From ZAX-1 sp046533095 (GTDB taxonomy: Bacteria > Bacillota > Clostridia > Lachnospirales > Lachnospiraceae): 64,000 nucleotides of DNA. Every line of letters starts with the position of its first letter. Positions within the stretch are counted from its first letter, which is position 1. The notes beneath the pieces are model-generated. The model saw only the letters and a list, made by a program, of their open reading frames with translations. It ran no database searches and was not told where the DNA came from. Positions 51,551 to 59,922 of this stretch are shown piece after piece. The stretch lies in the NCBI GenBank assembly GCA_046533095.1, contig JAJQRA010000040.1, positions 50,450-114,449 on the forward strand. Direction: 5' to 3'. The translations under genes and the position numbers were made by a program.

Positions 51551-51990
51551 TAAATCACCTCTGTTTTTCCACCAAGCGCTTCAATTTTTTCTTTTGCACT
51601 TGCGCTGAAGGCATTTGCCTGTACCGTGAGTTTCTTAGTAAATTCGCCGTCTCCAAGAATTTTCACGCCATCCTTTGGGTTTTTAACAATGCCTTGTTCC
51701 ATTAAAGTTTCGACACTGACAACTGCATCATTTTCAAATACTTCCAAAGAAGATAAATTGATTCCAATAATTGTCTTGGAGTTTCTACATGTAAACCCTC
51801 TCTTTGGTATACGCCTGTACAATGGCATCTGTCCGCCTTCAAAACCCGGCCTTGGTCCGCCTGAACGGGCTTTTTGGCCCTTGTGGCCCTTACCTGCCGT
51901 CTTGCCATTCCCTGAACCGTGTCCACGTCCTTTTCTGAAATTATTGCTATGCTTTGAACCTTCTGCCGGCTGTAAATTTGATAAGTCCAT
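51550..51990 (-). CDS. rplO: 50S ribosomal protein L15
   Basis: The 146-residue protein starts MDLSNLQPAEGSKHSNNFRK and has the glycine-rich loop GRGHGSGNGKTAGKGHKGQK, then GFEGGQMPLYRRIPKRGFTC and a C-terminal LTVQANAFSASAKEKIEALG. It binds 23S rRNA late in assembly. GGAGG precedes the ATG, and its stop overlaps secY by one base. Confidence 0.97.
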   Translation of the reverse strand: MDLSNLQPAEGSKHSNNFRKGRGHGSGNGKTAGKGHKGQKARSGGPRPGFEGGQMPLYRRIPKRGFTCRNSKTIIGINLSSLEVFENDAVVSVETLMEQGIVKNPKDGVKILGDGEFTKKLTVQANAFSASAKEKIEALGGKTEVI

Positions 51991-52013
51991 TCTGACACCT
52001 CCTTACGTCTATA

Positions 52014-52196
52014 TTAGATTTCTTCTACTTTTAATAAATGCTGTACTTGAAAAACCATACCTCTGACCGCAGCATTATCCGGCATCTCCACCGTTTTGTT
52101 AAGTTTTTTAAGCCCTAATGCTACTACCGTTTTTTTATGTTTCGGGATTGCACCAATTGGTGATTTTACCAGTGTGATTTTTAATTTTCCTGCCAT
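52014..52196 (-). CDS. rpmD: 50S ribosomal protein L30
   Basis: The 60-residue protein reads MAGKLKITLVKSPIGAIPKH, KKTVVALGLKKLNKTVEMPD, NAAVRGMVFQVQHLLKVEEI, the complete L30. It lies between rpsE (103 bases upstream) and rplO (23 bases downstream), as expected for the spc cluster. Confidence 0.96.
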   Translation of the reverse strand: MAGKLKITLVKSPIGAIPKHKKTVVALGLKKLNKTVEMPDNAAVRGMVFQVQHLLKVEEI

Positions 52197-52299
52197 TTTC
52201 TAACCTCATTTCTACAATGCACCAAAATTCTGGAACTTTAGTTCTGCGAGTTCTGATTTCCTATACAAACTCCCCGGTAATCTCTTGTGCGGATATTTG

Positions 52300-52809
52300 C
52301 TAAGATAGTATCTCTTCAATCGTTTTACCGCGAAGTTTTGCTACCTCTTCCGGAGATTTCAACTGGCCCAATGCTGTAATCGTGGCAAGTACCACATTTT
52401 GTTTATTATTAGAACCCAGTGATTTTGTACGGATATTTTTGATTCCGGCCATTTCACATACGCTACGCGCCGGACCGCCCGCAATAACACCAGTACCTTC
52501 CGGAGCTCTTTTAAGGAGAACAGATGCACCTGTATGTTTTCCGATAATATCATGTGTAATACTGTTGTAATCGTCTAATTTAACCAAAATCAGTTTCTTT
52601 GCCGCATCTTCTTTCCCCTTGCGGATCGCTTCCGGGATTTCTGTTGCTTTTCCTAAGCCTGCACCTACATGGCCATTGCCGTCGCCGACCACCACCAAAG
52701 CTGTAAAACGGAAGTTACGTCCACCTTTAACAACTTTTGTAACACGCTTAATTGATACTACTTTTTCTGTTAGTTCTAATTGACCAGCATCAATAATTGT
52801 ACGTTTCAT
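52300..52809 (-). CDS. rpsE: 30S ribosomal protein S5
   Basis: The 169-residue protein has the double-stranded-RNA-binding-like N-terminal domain (VSIKRVTKVVKGGRNFRFTA, GDGNGHVGAGLGKATEIPEA) and the C-terminal half APEGTGVIAGGPARSVCEMA, NIRTKSLGSNNKQNVVLAT. S5 shapes decoding fidelity and is the spectinomycin-resistance site; the loop VVKGGR shows no obvious resistance change. Gap of 18 bases from rplR. Confidence 0.97.
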   Translation of the reverse strand: MKRTIIDAGQLELTEKVVSIKRVTKVVKGGRNFRFTALVVVGDGNGHVGAGLGKATEIPEAIRKGKEDAAKKLILVKLDDYNSITHDIIGKHTGASVLLKRAPEGTGVIAGGPARSVCEMAGIKNIRTKSLGSNNKQNVVLATITALGQLKSPEEVAKLRGKTIEEILS

Positions 52810-52827
52810 GTATTCGTTCCCTCCTTG

Positions 52828-53196
52828 TTAAAAGTCTAATCCAGCACTTCTTGCTGCATCAGCTAATGCTTTGACTTTGCCCTGATATATAAAGCCGCCT
52901 CTATCATAGACCACCGTTGTAATACCTTTTTCTAATGCTCTTTTTGCAATAACATCTCCTAAACGTGTCGCTGCTTCAACGTTATTCGTCTTTTCTAATC
53001 CTTCGTTCACCTCTTTTTGAAGTGTACAAGCAGAAACAAGTGTATTTCCAACTGTATCGTCTATTATTTGAGCGTACATATGATTATTGCTTCTAAACAC
53101 AGCTAAACGTGGTCTTTGCGGTGTTCCGGAAAAACGATTACGTATTCTTTTATGCTTTTTAACACGCACATTTGTTCTTGACTCTCTTTTAACCAT
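52828..53196 (-). CDS. rplR: 50S ribosomal protein L18
   Basis: The 122-residue protein has a basic N-terminus (MVKRESRTNVRVKKHKRIRN) and the L18 core GTPQRPRLAVFRSNNHMYAQ, IIDDTVGNTLVSACTLQKE, VYDRGGFIYQGKVKALADAA and RSAGLDF. It binds 5S rRNA with L5 and L25. It follows rplF by 18 bases. Confidence 0.97.
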   Translation of the reverse strand: MVKRESRTNVRVKKHKRIRNRFSGTPQRPRLAVFRSNNHMYAQIIDDTVGNTLVSACTLQKEVNEGLEKTNNVEAATRLGDVIAKRALEKGITTVVYDRGGFIYQGKVKALADAARSAGLDF

Positions 53197-53214
53197 TTCT
53201 GTTCACTCCTTTAC

Positions 53215-53754
53215 TTATTTCTTACCGGTTTTACCGACTTTACGCCTAATAACTTCATCAATATATTTAATACCTTTACCCTTATAAGGTTCTGGCCTTC
53301 TCTTATCCCTGATTTCAGCTGCGTACTGTCCAACTTTTTCTTTATTAATGCCCGATACCGTGATTTTATTTCCTTCTACCTTTGATTCTAAACCTTCCGG
53401 GTCTATCATAACAACCGGATGGGAATATCCTAAACTTAATGTTAGCGTATTTCCAGATTTTGCCGCCCTGTAGCCAACGCCGTTGACTTCTAATTCTTTT
53501 GTATAGCCTATTGTTACTCCGACTACCATATTATTAATTAACGTCCTTGTCAAACCATGTAAGGATTTCATTTTCTTTAAATCGTTTGGGCGATTGACTA
53601 CCAGTGTGTCGCCCTCTAATTTGATTTCCATTTCCGGAACCAATACTCTGTCTAATGTCCCTTTCGGACCTTTTACAGTCACATGATTATTTTCTGCAAT
53701 ATCAACAGTTACCCCTGCCGGTACTGCGATTGGCATTCTTCCTATACGTGACAT
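53215..53754 (-). CDS. rplF: 50S ribosomal protein L6
   Basis: The 179-residue protein has the two repeated L6 domains: MSRIGRMPIAVPAGVTVDIA with VTVKGPKGTL, and SLGYSHPVVM with KITVSGINKEKVGQYAAEIR, then RRPEPYKGKGIKYIDEVIRR. It binds near the sarcin-ricin loop. It follows rpsH by 99 bases. Confidence 0.97.
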   Translation of the reverse strand: MSRIGRMPIAVPAGVTVDIAENNHVTVKGPKGTLDRVLVPEMEIKLEGDTLVVNRPNDLKKMKSLHGLTRTLINNMVVGVTIGYTKELEVNGVGYRAAKSGNTLTLSLGYSHPVVMIDPEGLESKVEGNKITVSGINKEKVGQYAAEIRDKRRPEPYKGKGIKYIDEVIRRKVGKTGKK

Positions 53755-53853
53755 GCCCGTACCCTCCTATTTAGTTCTTTTAAATTTTGTGTTATGTTAA
53801 TAGTTCTGTTCATTAGATGCAACTCTCGTCTACGCACGCCAATCGTTTCCGGC

Positions 53854-54255
53854 CTACCATACATAGGCTAAAACTTCTCCGCCTACGGCTGCTTTTCTTG
53901 CCTCTTTGTCGGTTACAACTCCTTGATTTGTGGAAAGGATAGCGATTCCTAATCCGCCAAGTACCTTTGGAATTTCAGTTTTTCCTGCATATACGCGAAG
54001 TCCCGGTTTTGAAATCCTTTTAAGTCCTGTAATAATTTTTTCATTTTTATCCTTACCATATTTTAAGGCAATACGGATTGTTTGAAATTTACCATCTTCA
54101 ATGATGTCATATTTTTTAATATAGCCTTCCTCTAAAAGAATTCCTGCGATAGCAACTTTCATTTTAGACGCCGGTATATCGACTGTATCATGCTTGGCAG
54201 TATTTGCATTACGGATTCTAGTAAGCATATCTGCGATTGGATCACTCATTGTCAT
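53854..54255 (-). CDS. rpsH: 30S ribosomal protein S8
   Basis: The 133-residue protein starts MTMSDPIADMLTRIRNANTA and contains SKMKVAIAGILLEEGYIKKY, KRISKPGLRVYAGKTEIPKV and the closing GLGIAILSTNQGVVTDKEAR, GGEVLAYVW. GGAGG is 9 bases before the ATG. S8 is the usual translational repressor of spc genes in proteobacteria; its control here is not visible. Confidence 0.97.
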   Translation of the reverse strand: MTMSDPIADMLTRIRNANTAKHDTVDIPASKMKVAIAGILLEEGYIKKYDIIEDGKFQTIRIALKYGKDKNEKIITGLKRISKPGLRVYAGKTEIPKVLGGLGIAILSTNQGVVTDKEARKAAVGGEVLAYVW

Positions 54256-54279
54256 GTCGTAGTTTCCTCCTTTTCCGGC

Positions 54280-54465
54280 CTACCAAGAAGCCTTTTTTAC
54301 ACCTGGAATCTGTCCTTTATATGCTAATTCACGGAAGCAGATTCTACAAACTCCGTATTTCCTTAAATATGCATGTGGACGACCACAGATTCTGCAACGG
54401 CTATATTCTCTGGTAGAGAATTTCTGCTTGCGCTGCTGTTTTAGTTTCATCGCTGTTTTTGCCAT
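54280..54465 (-). CDS. rpsN: 30S ribosomal protein S14, zinc-binding type
   Basis: The 61-residue protein reads MAKTAMKLKQQRKQKFSTRE, YSRCRICGRPHAYLRKYGVC, RICFRELAYKGQIPGVKKAS. The four cysteines in two Cys-x2-Cys pairs mark the short zinc form (type Z). It lies between rplE and rpsH with a 12-base gap to rplE. Confidence 0.97.
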   Translation of the reverse strand: MAKTAMKLKQQRKQKFSTREYSRCRICGRPHAYLRKYGVCRICFRELAYKGQIPGVKKASW

Positions 54466-54477
54466 TAAAATTCCCTC

Positions 54478-55020
54478 CTATTGTTTTGCGAATGGCATAT
54501 TGAACTGTGTCAATAATTCACGGGCTTCTTCATCCGTTTTCGCGGTAGTTACAAAAATAACATCCATTCCACGTATTTTATCTATTTTGTCATAATCGAT
54601 TTCTGGGAAAATCAACTGCTCTTTAATTCCTAACGCATAATTTCCCCTGCCATCAAATGCATTTGGGTTTACACCCCGAAAATCACGTACACGAGGTAAA
54701 GCCAAGTTGATTAAGCGGTCTACAAATTCATACATCTTATTGCCTCTTAATGTAACTTTACATCCAATTGGCATCCCTTCTCTTAACTTAAAGTTTGCAA
54801 CAGAATGCTTTGCCTTGGTCGCAACGGCCTTTTGTCCTGCAATCGTTTCCATATCTTTTATGGCGGCATCTAAAATCTTTACATTTTCCTTCGCTTCTCC
54901 AACACCCATATTGATTACAACTTTATTGAGCTTTGGAGTTTCTAAAGCATTTTTATATCCAAATTTTTTGACCATAGCCGGTACAATTTCATTTACATAA
55001 GTTTCTTTTAGTCTATTCAA
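54478..55020 (-). CDS. rplE: 50S ribosomal protein L5
   Basis: The 180-residue protein starts MNRLKETYVNEIVPAMVKKF and carries KVVINMGVGEAKENVKILDA, AGQKAVATKAKHSVANFKLR, MPIGCKVTLRGNKMYEFVDR and RDFRGVNPNAFDGRGNYALG, the complete L5. It binds 5S rRNA in the central protuberance. Confidence 0.97.
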   Translation of the reverse strand: MNRLKETYVNEIVPAMVKKFGYKNALETPKLNKVVINMGVGEAKENVKILDAAIKDMETIAGQKAVATKAKHSVANFKLREGMPIGCKVTLRGNKMYEFVDRLINLALPRVRDFRGVNPNAFDGRGNYALGIKEQLIFPEIDYDKIDKIRGMDVIFVTTAKTDEEARELLTQFNMPFAKQ

Positions 55021-55043
55021 CTTAATGGACCTCCTCTCTTTCC

Positions 55044-55355
55044 TTAATCAATGACATCCCCTGTCGATTTTGCAAACCGTACTTTCTTGTCTCCGTCTAT
55101 CTTAAAGCCAATCCGAGTCGGTTTTCCTTTATGGACATACATGACGTTTGAAATGTCAATCGGCGCTTCTTTATGCATGATACCACCCTGCTGGTTTCCC
55201 ATACTTGGTTTTGTGTGCTTGGTGATCATGTTGATGCCTTCTACAAGGACTCTGTTCTTCTTTTTATCCACAGCAATTATTTTGCCTTCTTTATCCTTAT
55301 CTTTACCAGTGATTATTTTTACCAAATCACCTTTTTTGATTTTTAATGTTGCCAT
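55044..55355 (-). CDS. rplX: 50S ribosomal protein L24
   Basis: The 103-residue protein starts with a KOW motif (MATLKIKKGDLVKIITGKDK, DKEGKIIAVDKKKNRVLVEG) and continues GINMITKHTKPSMGNQQGGI, KEAPIDISNVMYVHKGKPTR. It starts 50S assembly on 23S rRNA. GGAGG precedes the ATG. Confidence 0.97.
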   Translation of the reverse strand: MATLKIKKGDLVKIITGKDKDKEGKIIAVDKKKNRVLVEGINMITKHTKPSMGNQQGGIMHKEAPIDISNVMYVHKGKPTRIGFKIDGDKKVRFAKSTGDVID

Positions 55356-55366
55356 CTTCGCACCTC

Positions 55367-55735
55367 CTATAATACTTCCGGAGCTAAGGAAACAATTTTC
55401 ATAAACTGTTTTTCACGAAGCTCTCGCGCAACTGGTCCAAAGATACGGGTTCCTCTTGGAGTCTTATCGTCTTTAATGATAACAGCTGCATTTTCGTCAA
55501 ATTTGATATAGGATCCGTCTTTTCGACGAGCGCCTTTTTTTGTACGAACTACTACAGCCTTAACGATATCGCCTTTTTTCACAACACCACCTGGTGTTGC
55601 ATCTTTGACCGTAGCAGTGATCGTGTCGCCAATGTGCGCATATCTTCTAGTAGAACCACCCATAACACGAATACATAATATTTCTTTTGCTCCAGTGTTA
55701 TCGGCTACTTTCAATCTACTTTCCTGTTGTATCAT
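55367..55735 (-). CDS. rplN: 50S ribosomal protein L14
   Basis: The 122-residue protein reads MIQQESRLKVADNTGAKEIL, CIRVMGGSTRRYAHIGDTIT, KAVVVRTKKGARRKDGSYIK, FDENAAVIIKDDKTPRGTRI and GPVARELREKQFMKIVSLAP, the complete L14. It contacts the 30S subunit and is the RsfS binding site. Confidence 0.97.
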   Translation of the reverse strand: MIQQESRLKVADNTGAKEILCIRVMGGSTRRYAHIGDTITATVKDATPGGVVKKGDIVKAVVVRTKKGARRKDGSYIKFDENAAVIIKDDKTPRGTRIFGPVARELREKQFMKIVSLAPEVL

Positions 55736-55750
55736 GCCGGTAGCCTCCTT

Positions 55751-56008
55751 CTATTTCGCTCTTTCTACGATTTCTACAAGTCTCCATCTTTTGTCCTTAG
55801 ATAGTGGCCTTGTTTCCATTACTTTTACAGTGTCGCCTATTTTACATGTATTCTCTTCATCATGAGCTTTTAATTTATACGTCTTTTTAACGATTTTGTT
55901 GTAAAGTGGATGCTTTACGCGATTCTGTACAGCAACTACAATGGTTTTTTGCATCTTGTCACTTACAACTTTACCGGTACGTGTTTTCCTAAGATTTCTT
56001 TGTTCCAC
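55751..56008 (-). CDS. rpsQ: 30S ribosomal protein S17
   Basis: The 85-residue OB-fold protein reads MEQRNLRKTRTGKVVSDKMQ, KTIVVAVQNRVKHPLYNKIV, KKTYKLKAHDEENTCKIGDT and VKVMETRPLSKDKRWRLVEI, the complete S17. It lies 15 bases before rplN and 46 after rpmC. Confidence 0.97.
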   Translation of the reverse strand: MEQRNLRKTRTGKVVSDKMQKTIVVAVQNRVKHPLYNKIVKKTYKLKAHDEENTCKIGDTVKVMETRPLSKDKRWRLVEIVERAK

Positions 56009-56054
56009 CGTTTATTCTCCTTTCGCACTAAATACTTGGTAAGGTTTTGTTTCC

Positions 56055-56270
56055 TCATGAAATTTGCGTTGCTCTGTCCTTTTGCGTAATAATCGTCTGA
56101 ATCCTCGCAATATTTTTTCTTACTTCTTTAATTCTTGACGTATTATCCAACTGGTTGGTCGCGTTCTGGAATCTTAAATTAAAAAGTTCTTTTTTTGCAG
56201 CTACCAGCTCTTCCACCAGTTCTGCTCCTGTTTTTGTGTTTAAATCCTCTACATATTTACTAGTTTTCAT
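56055..56270 (-). CDS. rpmC: 50S ribosomal protein L29
   Basis: The start is the ATG at 56270 (MKTSKYVEDLNTKTGAELVE) with GGCGGTGA upstream; it overlaps the end of rplP by 11 bases. The 71-residue two-helix protein has KKELFNLRFQNATNQLDNTS and RIKEVRKNIARIQTIITQ, the L29 signature. It sits at the tunnel exit next to L23. Confidence 0.96.
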   Translation of the reverse strand: MKTSKYVEDLNTKTGAELVEELVAAKKELFNLRFQNATNQLDNTSRIKEVRKNIARIQTIITQKDRATQIS

Positions 56271-56697
56271 TTGATTCACCGCCTTCTAAGTCCGCACGTG
56301 AAACCACTTTACATTTACAAGGTAATTTATGTGTAGCAAGACGTAGCGCTTCACGGGCCGTTTCTTCGTCTATTCCGGAGATTTCAAACATAACACGTCC
56401 CGGTTTTACAACAGCTACCCAGTATTCCAACGTTCCTTTACCGGAACCCATACGTGTTTCAGCCGGTTTTGTTGTTACAGGTTTATCAGGAAATATTTTA
56501 ATCCATACTTTACCACCACGTTTGATATGGCGAGTCATAGCGACACGGGCCGCTTCAATCTGGTTTGATTTAATCCAACACGGCTCAAGCGCAACGATAC
56601 CATATTCGCCATTTGAAATTTTATTTCCCCTTAACGCCTTGCCAGCCATAGAACCGCGAAACTGTTTCCGATGTTTTACTCTTTTTGGCATTAACAT
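56260..56697 (-). CDS. rplP: 50S ribosomal protein L16
   Basis: The 145-residue protein reads MLMPKRVKHRKQFRGSMAGK, ALRGNKISNGEYGIVALEPC, IKSNQIEAARVAMTRHIKRG, FPDKPVTTKPAETRMGSGKG and GRVMFEISGIDEETAREALR, complete L16. The ATG overlaps the rpsC stop by one base. It lines the A-site tRNA path. Confidence 0.97.
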   Translation of the reverse strand: MLMPKRVKHRKQFRGSMAGKALRGNKISNGEYGIVALEPCWIKSNQIEAARVAMTRHIKRGGKVWIKIFPDKPVTTKPAETRMGSGKGTLEYWVAVVKPGRVMFEISGIDEETAREALRLATHKLPCKCKVVSRADLEGGESNEN

Positions 56698-57371
56698 TAT
56701 TTATCGCTCCCTTCCTTTGTTCCTTTTGTAGGAAGTATCTCGCCTTTATAGATCCAAACTTTTACGCCCACTTTTCCAAAAGTCGTATCTGCTTCTGCAA
56801 AACCATAATCGATATCTGCACGCAATGTCTGAAGTGGAATTGTGCCCTCGCTGTAAAATTCCGTACGCGCCATATCAGCTCCGCCAAGACGTCCCGCTAC
56901 TGCCGTCTTAATGCCCAACGATCCGGATTTCATACATCTTGCCATTGATGACTTCATGGCCCTACGAAACGATACGCGATTTTCCAACTGGAGTGCAATG
57001 TTTTCTGCGACAAGCTGCGCATCCTTATCCGGACGTTTCACTTCTTTAATGTCTACAACTAATTTCTTTTCCGTCTGTTTTTGAAGTTCTTTTTTAATTT
57101 TTTCAATTTCAGAGCCGCCTTTGCCGATAACAACACCAGGTTTTGCTGTATAAAGAACTACTTTCACACGGTCTGAGGCCCGTTCAATCTCGATCTTTGA
57201 AACGCCAGCACTATATAATTTTCTTTTTAAAAATGTTCTTATATTGTAGTCTTCCACTAGGAAGTCTGCAAATGTTTCACCCTTTTTGCCTTTTGCGTCC
57301 GCATACCATTTAGAGTCCCAATCTTTGATAATGCCGACTCTTAAGCCATGAGGATTTACTTTCTGTCCCAT
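56697..57371 (-). CDS. rpsC: 30S ribosomal protein S3
   Basis: The start at 57371 (MGQKVNPHGLRVGIIKDWDS) has GGAGGG 5 bases upstream; the longer frame overlaps rplV. The 224-residue protein has the KH domain with KPGVVIGKGGSEIEKIKKEL near 60 and the C-terminal GCRGRLGGA-like segment AVAGRLGGADMARTEFYSEG, then PLQTLRADIDYGFAEADTTF. It guards mRNA entry. Confidence 0.97.
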   Translation of the reverse strand: MGQKVNPHGLRVGIIKDWDSKWYADAKGKKGETFADFLVEDYNIRTFLKRKLYSAGVSKIEIERASDRVKVVLYTAKPGVVIGKGGSEIEKIKKELQKQTEKKLVVDIKEVKRPDKDAQLVAENIALQLENRVSFRRAMKSSMARCMKSGSLGIKTAVAGRLGGADMARTEFYSEGTIPLQTLRADIDYGFAEADTTFGKVGVKVWIYKGEILPTKGTKEGSDK

Positions 57372-57381
57372 GTTTACCCTC

Positions 57382-57768
57382 CTATCTCTCATTTAGCACA
57401 ATGGTAAGGTGGCTCATTCTCTTTTCGATCCTGTAAGCCCTTCCTTGTGCCCTTGGTTTAATTCTTTTCATTGTCGGTCCTTTATTTGCATAGCATTCTT
57501 CAACATAAAGGTTTTCTGCATTCATTCCATTGTTGTTCTCTGCATTTGCAATTGCAGATTTTAATAATTTATTAAGCAGTTCCGATGCATATCTTGGGTT
57601 GTAGTTTAAGATAGCTAGCGCCGTCTGCACGTCTTTACCTCGAATTGCATCTAGTACAAAGCAGGCCTTTTGGACGGATACTCTGGCATAAGATAGCTTT
57701 GCGCTAGGCCTTGTGTCTTTCTGTGCATTTCTCTCTCTCTTTATTTGGGATCTATGTCCTTTTGCCAT
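57382..57768 (-). CDS. rplV: 50S ribosomal protein L22
   Basis: The 128-residue protein has SYARVSVQKACFVLDAIRGK, ALAILNYNPRYASELLNKLL, SAIANAENNNGMNAENLYVE and the tunnel-lining hairpin with PTMKRIKPRAQGRAYRIEKR. No duplication in the hairpin of the kind giving macrolide resistance is seen. It starts 28 bases after the rpsS stop. Confidence 0.97.
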   Translation of the reverse strand: MAKGHRSQIKRERNAQKDTRPSAKLSYARVSVQKACFVLDAIRGKDVQTALAILNYNPRYASELLNKLLKSAIANAENNNGMNAENLYVEECYANKGPTMKRIKPRAQGRAYRIEKRMSHLTIVLNER

Positions 57769-57796
57769 GGATATAACCTCCTTTCATTTTTCATGA

Positions 57797-58078
57797 TTAG
57801 CGGACTTTTGATTTCTTTTCGTCTTTCCCATGTCCCCTGTAGGTTCTAGTTGCAACAAACTCGCCAAGCTTGTGTCCTACCATATCCTCAGTTACATATA
57901 CTGGTACATGCTTCCTTCCATCGTGGACTGCAAATGTATGTCCAACCATCTGTGGGAAGATTGTAGAACGGCGAGACCAAGTTTTAACAACCTGTTTTTC
58001 TCCTGCTGCGTTCATTGCAGCTACTTTTTTTAGTAGACTTTCATCTGCAAATGGTCCTTTTTTCAGTGAACGACCCAT
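57797..58078 (-). CDS. rpsS: 30S ribosomal protein S19
   Basis: The start at 58078 (MGRSLKKGPFADESLLKKVA) has AAGGAGG 6 bases upstream. The 93-residue protein continues VVKTWSRRSTIFPQMVGHTF, AVHDGRKHVPVYVTEDMVGH and KLGEFVATRTYRGHGKDEKK, complete S19. It forms the 30S head with S13. Confidence 0.97.
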   Translation of the reverse strand: MGRSLKKGPFADESLLKKVAAMNAAGEKQVVKTWSRRSTIFPQMVGHTFAVHDGRKHVPVYVTEDMVGHKLGEFVATRTYRGHGKDEKKSKVR

Positions 58079-58115
58079 ATTTACCTCCTTAAATTTTACG
58101 CGCAAATTTTATTAT

Positions 58116-58961
58116 TTATTTCTTAAGTGCCTTGCCATCTCTTCTTCTTACAATCAGTTTATTCGACTGTTTATGTTTTTTCCTCGTTTTGTAGCCAAGA
58201 GCTGGTTTGCCCCAAGGAGTGGATGGACCCGGGCGGCCGATTCCGGTCTTTCCCTCACCACCACCATGTGGATGGTCATTTGGATTCATAACAGAACCAC
58301 GTACCGTAGGACGAAAGCCCATATGCCGTTTACGTCCGGCACTCCCAATGTTAATCAAGTTGTGGTCTGTATTGCCTACAACGCCAATCGTTGCCCGGCA
58401 GATAATCGGAACCATTCTCATCTCTCCAGAAGGCAGTCGAAGCGTTGCATACTTGCCTTCTTTCGCCATCAATTGCGCACTGTTTCCTGCGGAACGAACC
58501 AATTGTCCGCCCTTGCCCGGACGTAGCTCAATGTTGTGTACTTGTGTACCTACCGGAATGTTCTCAAGCGGTAGGCAGTTTCCCAACCTCACTTCTGCTT
58601 CCACTCCATTCATGACTTTCATCCCGTCCGTCAACCCATCAGGCGCTAAAATATAATTCTTTAGTCCATCTGCATAGCAGATCAATGCGATATTGGCCGA
58701 TCTGTTCGGATCATATTCAATGCCAATGACAGTAGCAGGGATTCCATCTTTACTTCTTTTAAAATCAATAATCCTATATTTTCTCCTAGAACCGCCTCCA
58801 CGATGCCTAACCGTAATTTTACCCTGATTATTACGACCTGATCGTTTCTGTAGGGAAACCAAAAGAGATTTTTCTGGGGTTGATTTTGTTATTTCAGCAA
58901 AATCAGAACCGGTCATATGTCGTCTGGACGGTGTATATGGGTTATATGTTTTAATTCCCAT
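58116..58961 (-). CDS. rplB: 50S ribosomal protein L2
   Basis: The 281-residue protein reads MGIKTYNPYTPSRRHMTGSD at the start and has NNQGKITVRHRGGGSRRKYR, AGNSAQLMAKEGKYATLRLP, GEMRMVPIICRATIGVVGNT, and the peptidyl-transferase loop VMNPNDHPHGGGEGKTGIGR with the conserved His. Length is normal. It lies 14 bases after rplW. Confidence 0.97.
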   Translation of the reverse strand: MGIKTYNPYTPSRRHMTGSDFAEITKSTPEKSLLVSLQKRSGRNNQGKITVRHRGGGSRRKYRIIDFKRSKDGIPATVIGIEYDPNRSANIALICYADGLKNYILAPDGLTDGMKVMNGVEAEVRLGNCLPLENIPVGTQVHNIELRPGKGGQLVRSAGNSAQLMAKEGKYATLRLPSGEMRMVPIICRATIGVVGNTDHNLINIGSAGRKRHMGFRPTVRGSVMNPNDHPHGGGEGKTGIGRPGPSTPWGKPALGYKTRKKHKQSNKLIVRRRDGKALKK

Positions 58962-58975
58962 TGTAATTCTCCTCC

Positions 58976-59275
58976 TTATAAGCCTGTGAAAATTTCAATA
59001 TCAGCACTTTCTTCTGTCAATGCAATGATTGCCTTTTTGGTTGCGGCAGTTCTGCCAACAGTCGTGCCTCTTCTTTTCTTCTTTCCCGGAATATTCATCG
59101 TATTCACGCTTTTTACTTTCGTGCCGGGAAACATTTTTTCAACAGCTTCTTTAATCATTGTTTTATTTGAATCCGGATGTACTAAAAATGTGTATTTTTT
59201 CTCACCCATGAGATTCATGCTTTTTTCCGTAACAATAGGTTTTTGGATTACATCATAATATTGAATATTAGCCAT
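58976..59275 (-). CDS. rplW: 50S ribosomal protein L23
   Basis: The 99-residue protein has YYDVIQKPIVTEKSMNLMGE, KKYTFLVHPDSNKTMIKEAV and VKSVNTMNIPGKKKRRGTTV, the L23 pattern. It is the docking site for trigger factor and SRP at the tunnel exit. Its ATG overlaps the rplD stop by one base. Confidence 0.97.
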   Translation of the reverse strand: MANIQYYDVIQKPIVTEKSMNLMGEKKYTFLVHPDSNKTMIKEAVEKMFPGTKVKSVNTMNIPGKKKRRGTTVGRTAATKKAIIALTEESADIEIFTGL

Positions 59276-59895
59276 TATGCATATACCTCCTCAATCGTTG
59301 CTACAGCCGCTTTTGTTACTACGACTGTATCGTATTTCAAAATATCATACACATTAATTGTATTTGTCGATGCTGTTTTAATAGCCGGAATATTTCTCGC
59401 GGATAAAATAACATTCTTATCGTTGTCATTTAACACGATCAGCGCTTTTTTCACCTTTAAATTCGTTAAGATTTCCCTGAATTTTTTCGTCTTGATTTCA
59501 TCTAGCTTTAAATCGTCCAACACAATAAATTTGTTTTCATTTACTCTGGATGTCAATGCTGATTTTAGAGCTTTTCTCTTCTCTTTTTTGTTTAACTTAA
59601 AAGAATAGTCCCTTGGTGTCGGAGCAAATACAACTCCGCCGCCCTTCCACTGAGGTGCTCTAATAGAACCTTGCCTTGCGTGTCCGGTCCCTTTTTGCCT
59701 CCACGGTTTTCTTCCTCCACCACGAACTTCAGCTCGTGTTTTTGCTTTCTGTGTCCCTTGGCGATTATTTGCCAATTGCTGAACAACTGCCATATGCACT
59801 AAATGCTCACTTACTTCAATACCAAATATTGCATCGTTCAGTTCTATCGTTCCCACTTCATTGCCTTCCATATTATAAACAGATACGTTAGCCAT
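59275..59895 (-). CDS. rplD: 50S ribosomal protein L4
   Basis: The 206-residue protein has HMAVVQQLANNRQGTQKAKT, RAEVRGGGRKPWRQKGTGHA, RQGSIRAPQWKGGGVVFAPT and a C-terminal LNDNDKNVILSARNIPAIKT. In many bacteria L4 represses its own operon through the S10 leader, and a 230-base leader exists here. It lies 27 bases after rplC. Confidence 0.97.
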   Translation of the reverse strand: MANVSVYNMEGNEVGTIELNDAIFGIEVSEHLVHMAVVQQLANNRQGTQKAKTRAEVRGGGRKPWRQKGTGHARQGSIRAPQWKGGGVVFAPTPRDYSFKLNKKEKRKALKSALTSRVNENKFIVLDDLKLDEIKTKKFREILTNLKVKKALIVLNDNDKNVILSARNIPAIKTASTNTINVYDILKYDTVVVTKAAVATIEEVYA

Positions 59896-59922
59896 CTGCG
59901 TGTCCTCCTTTCACCTAAAGTA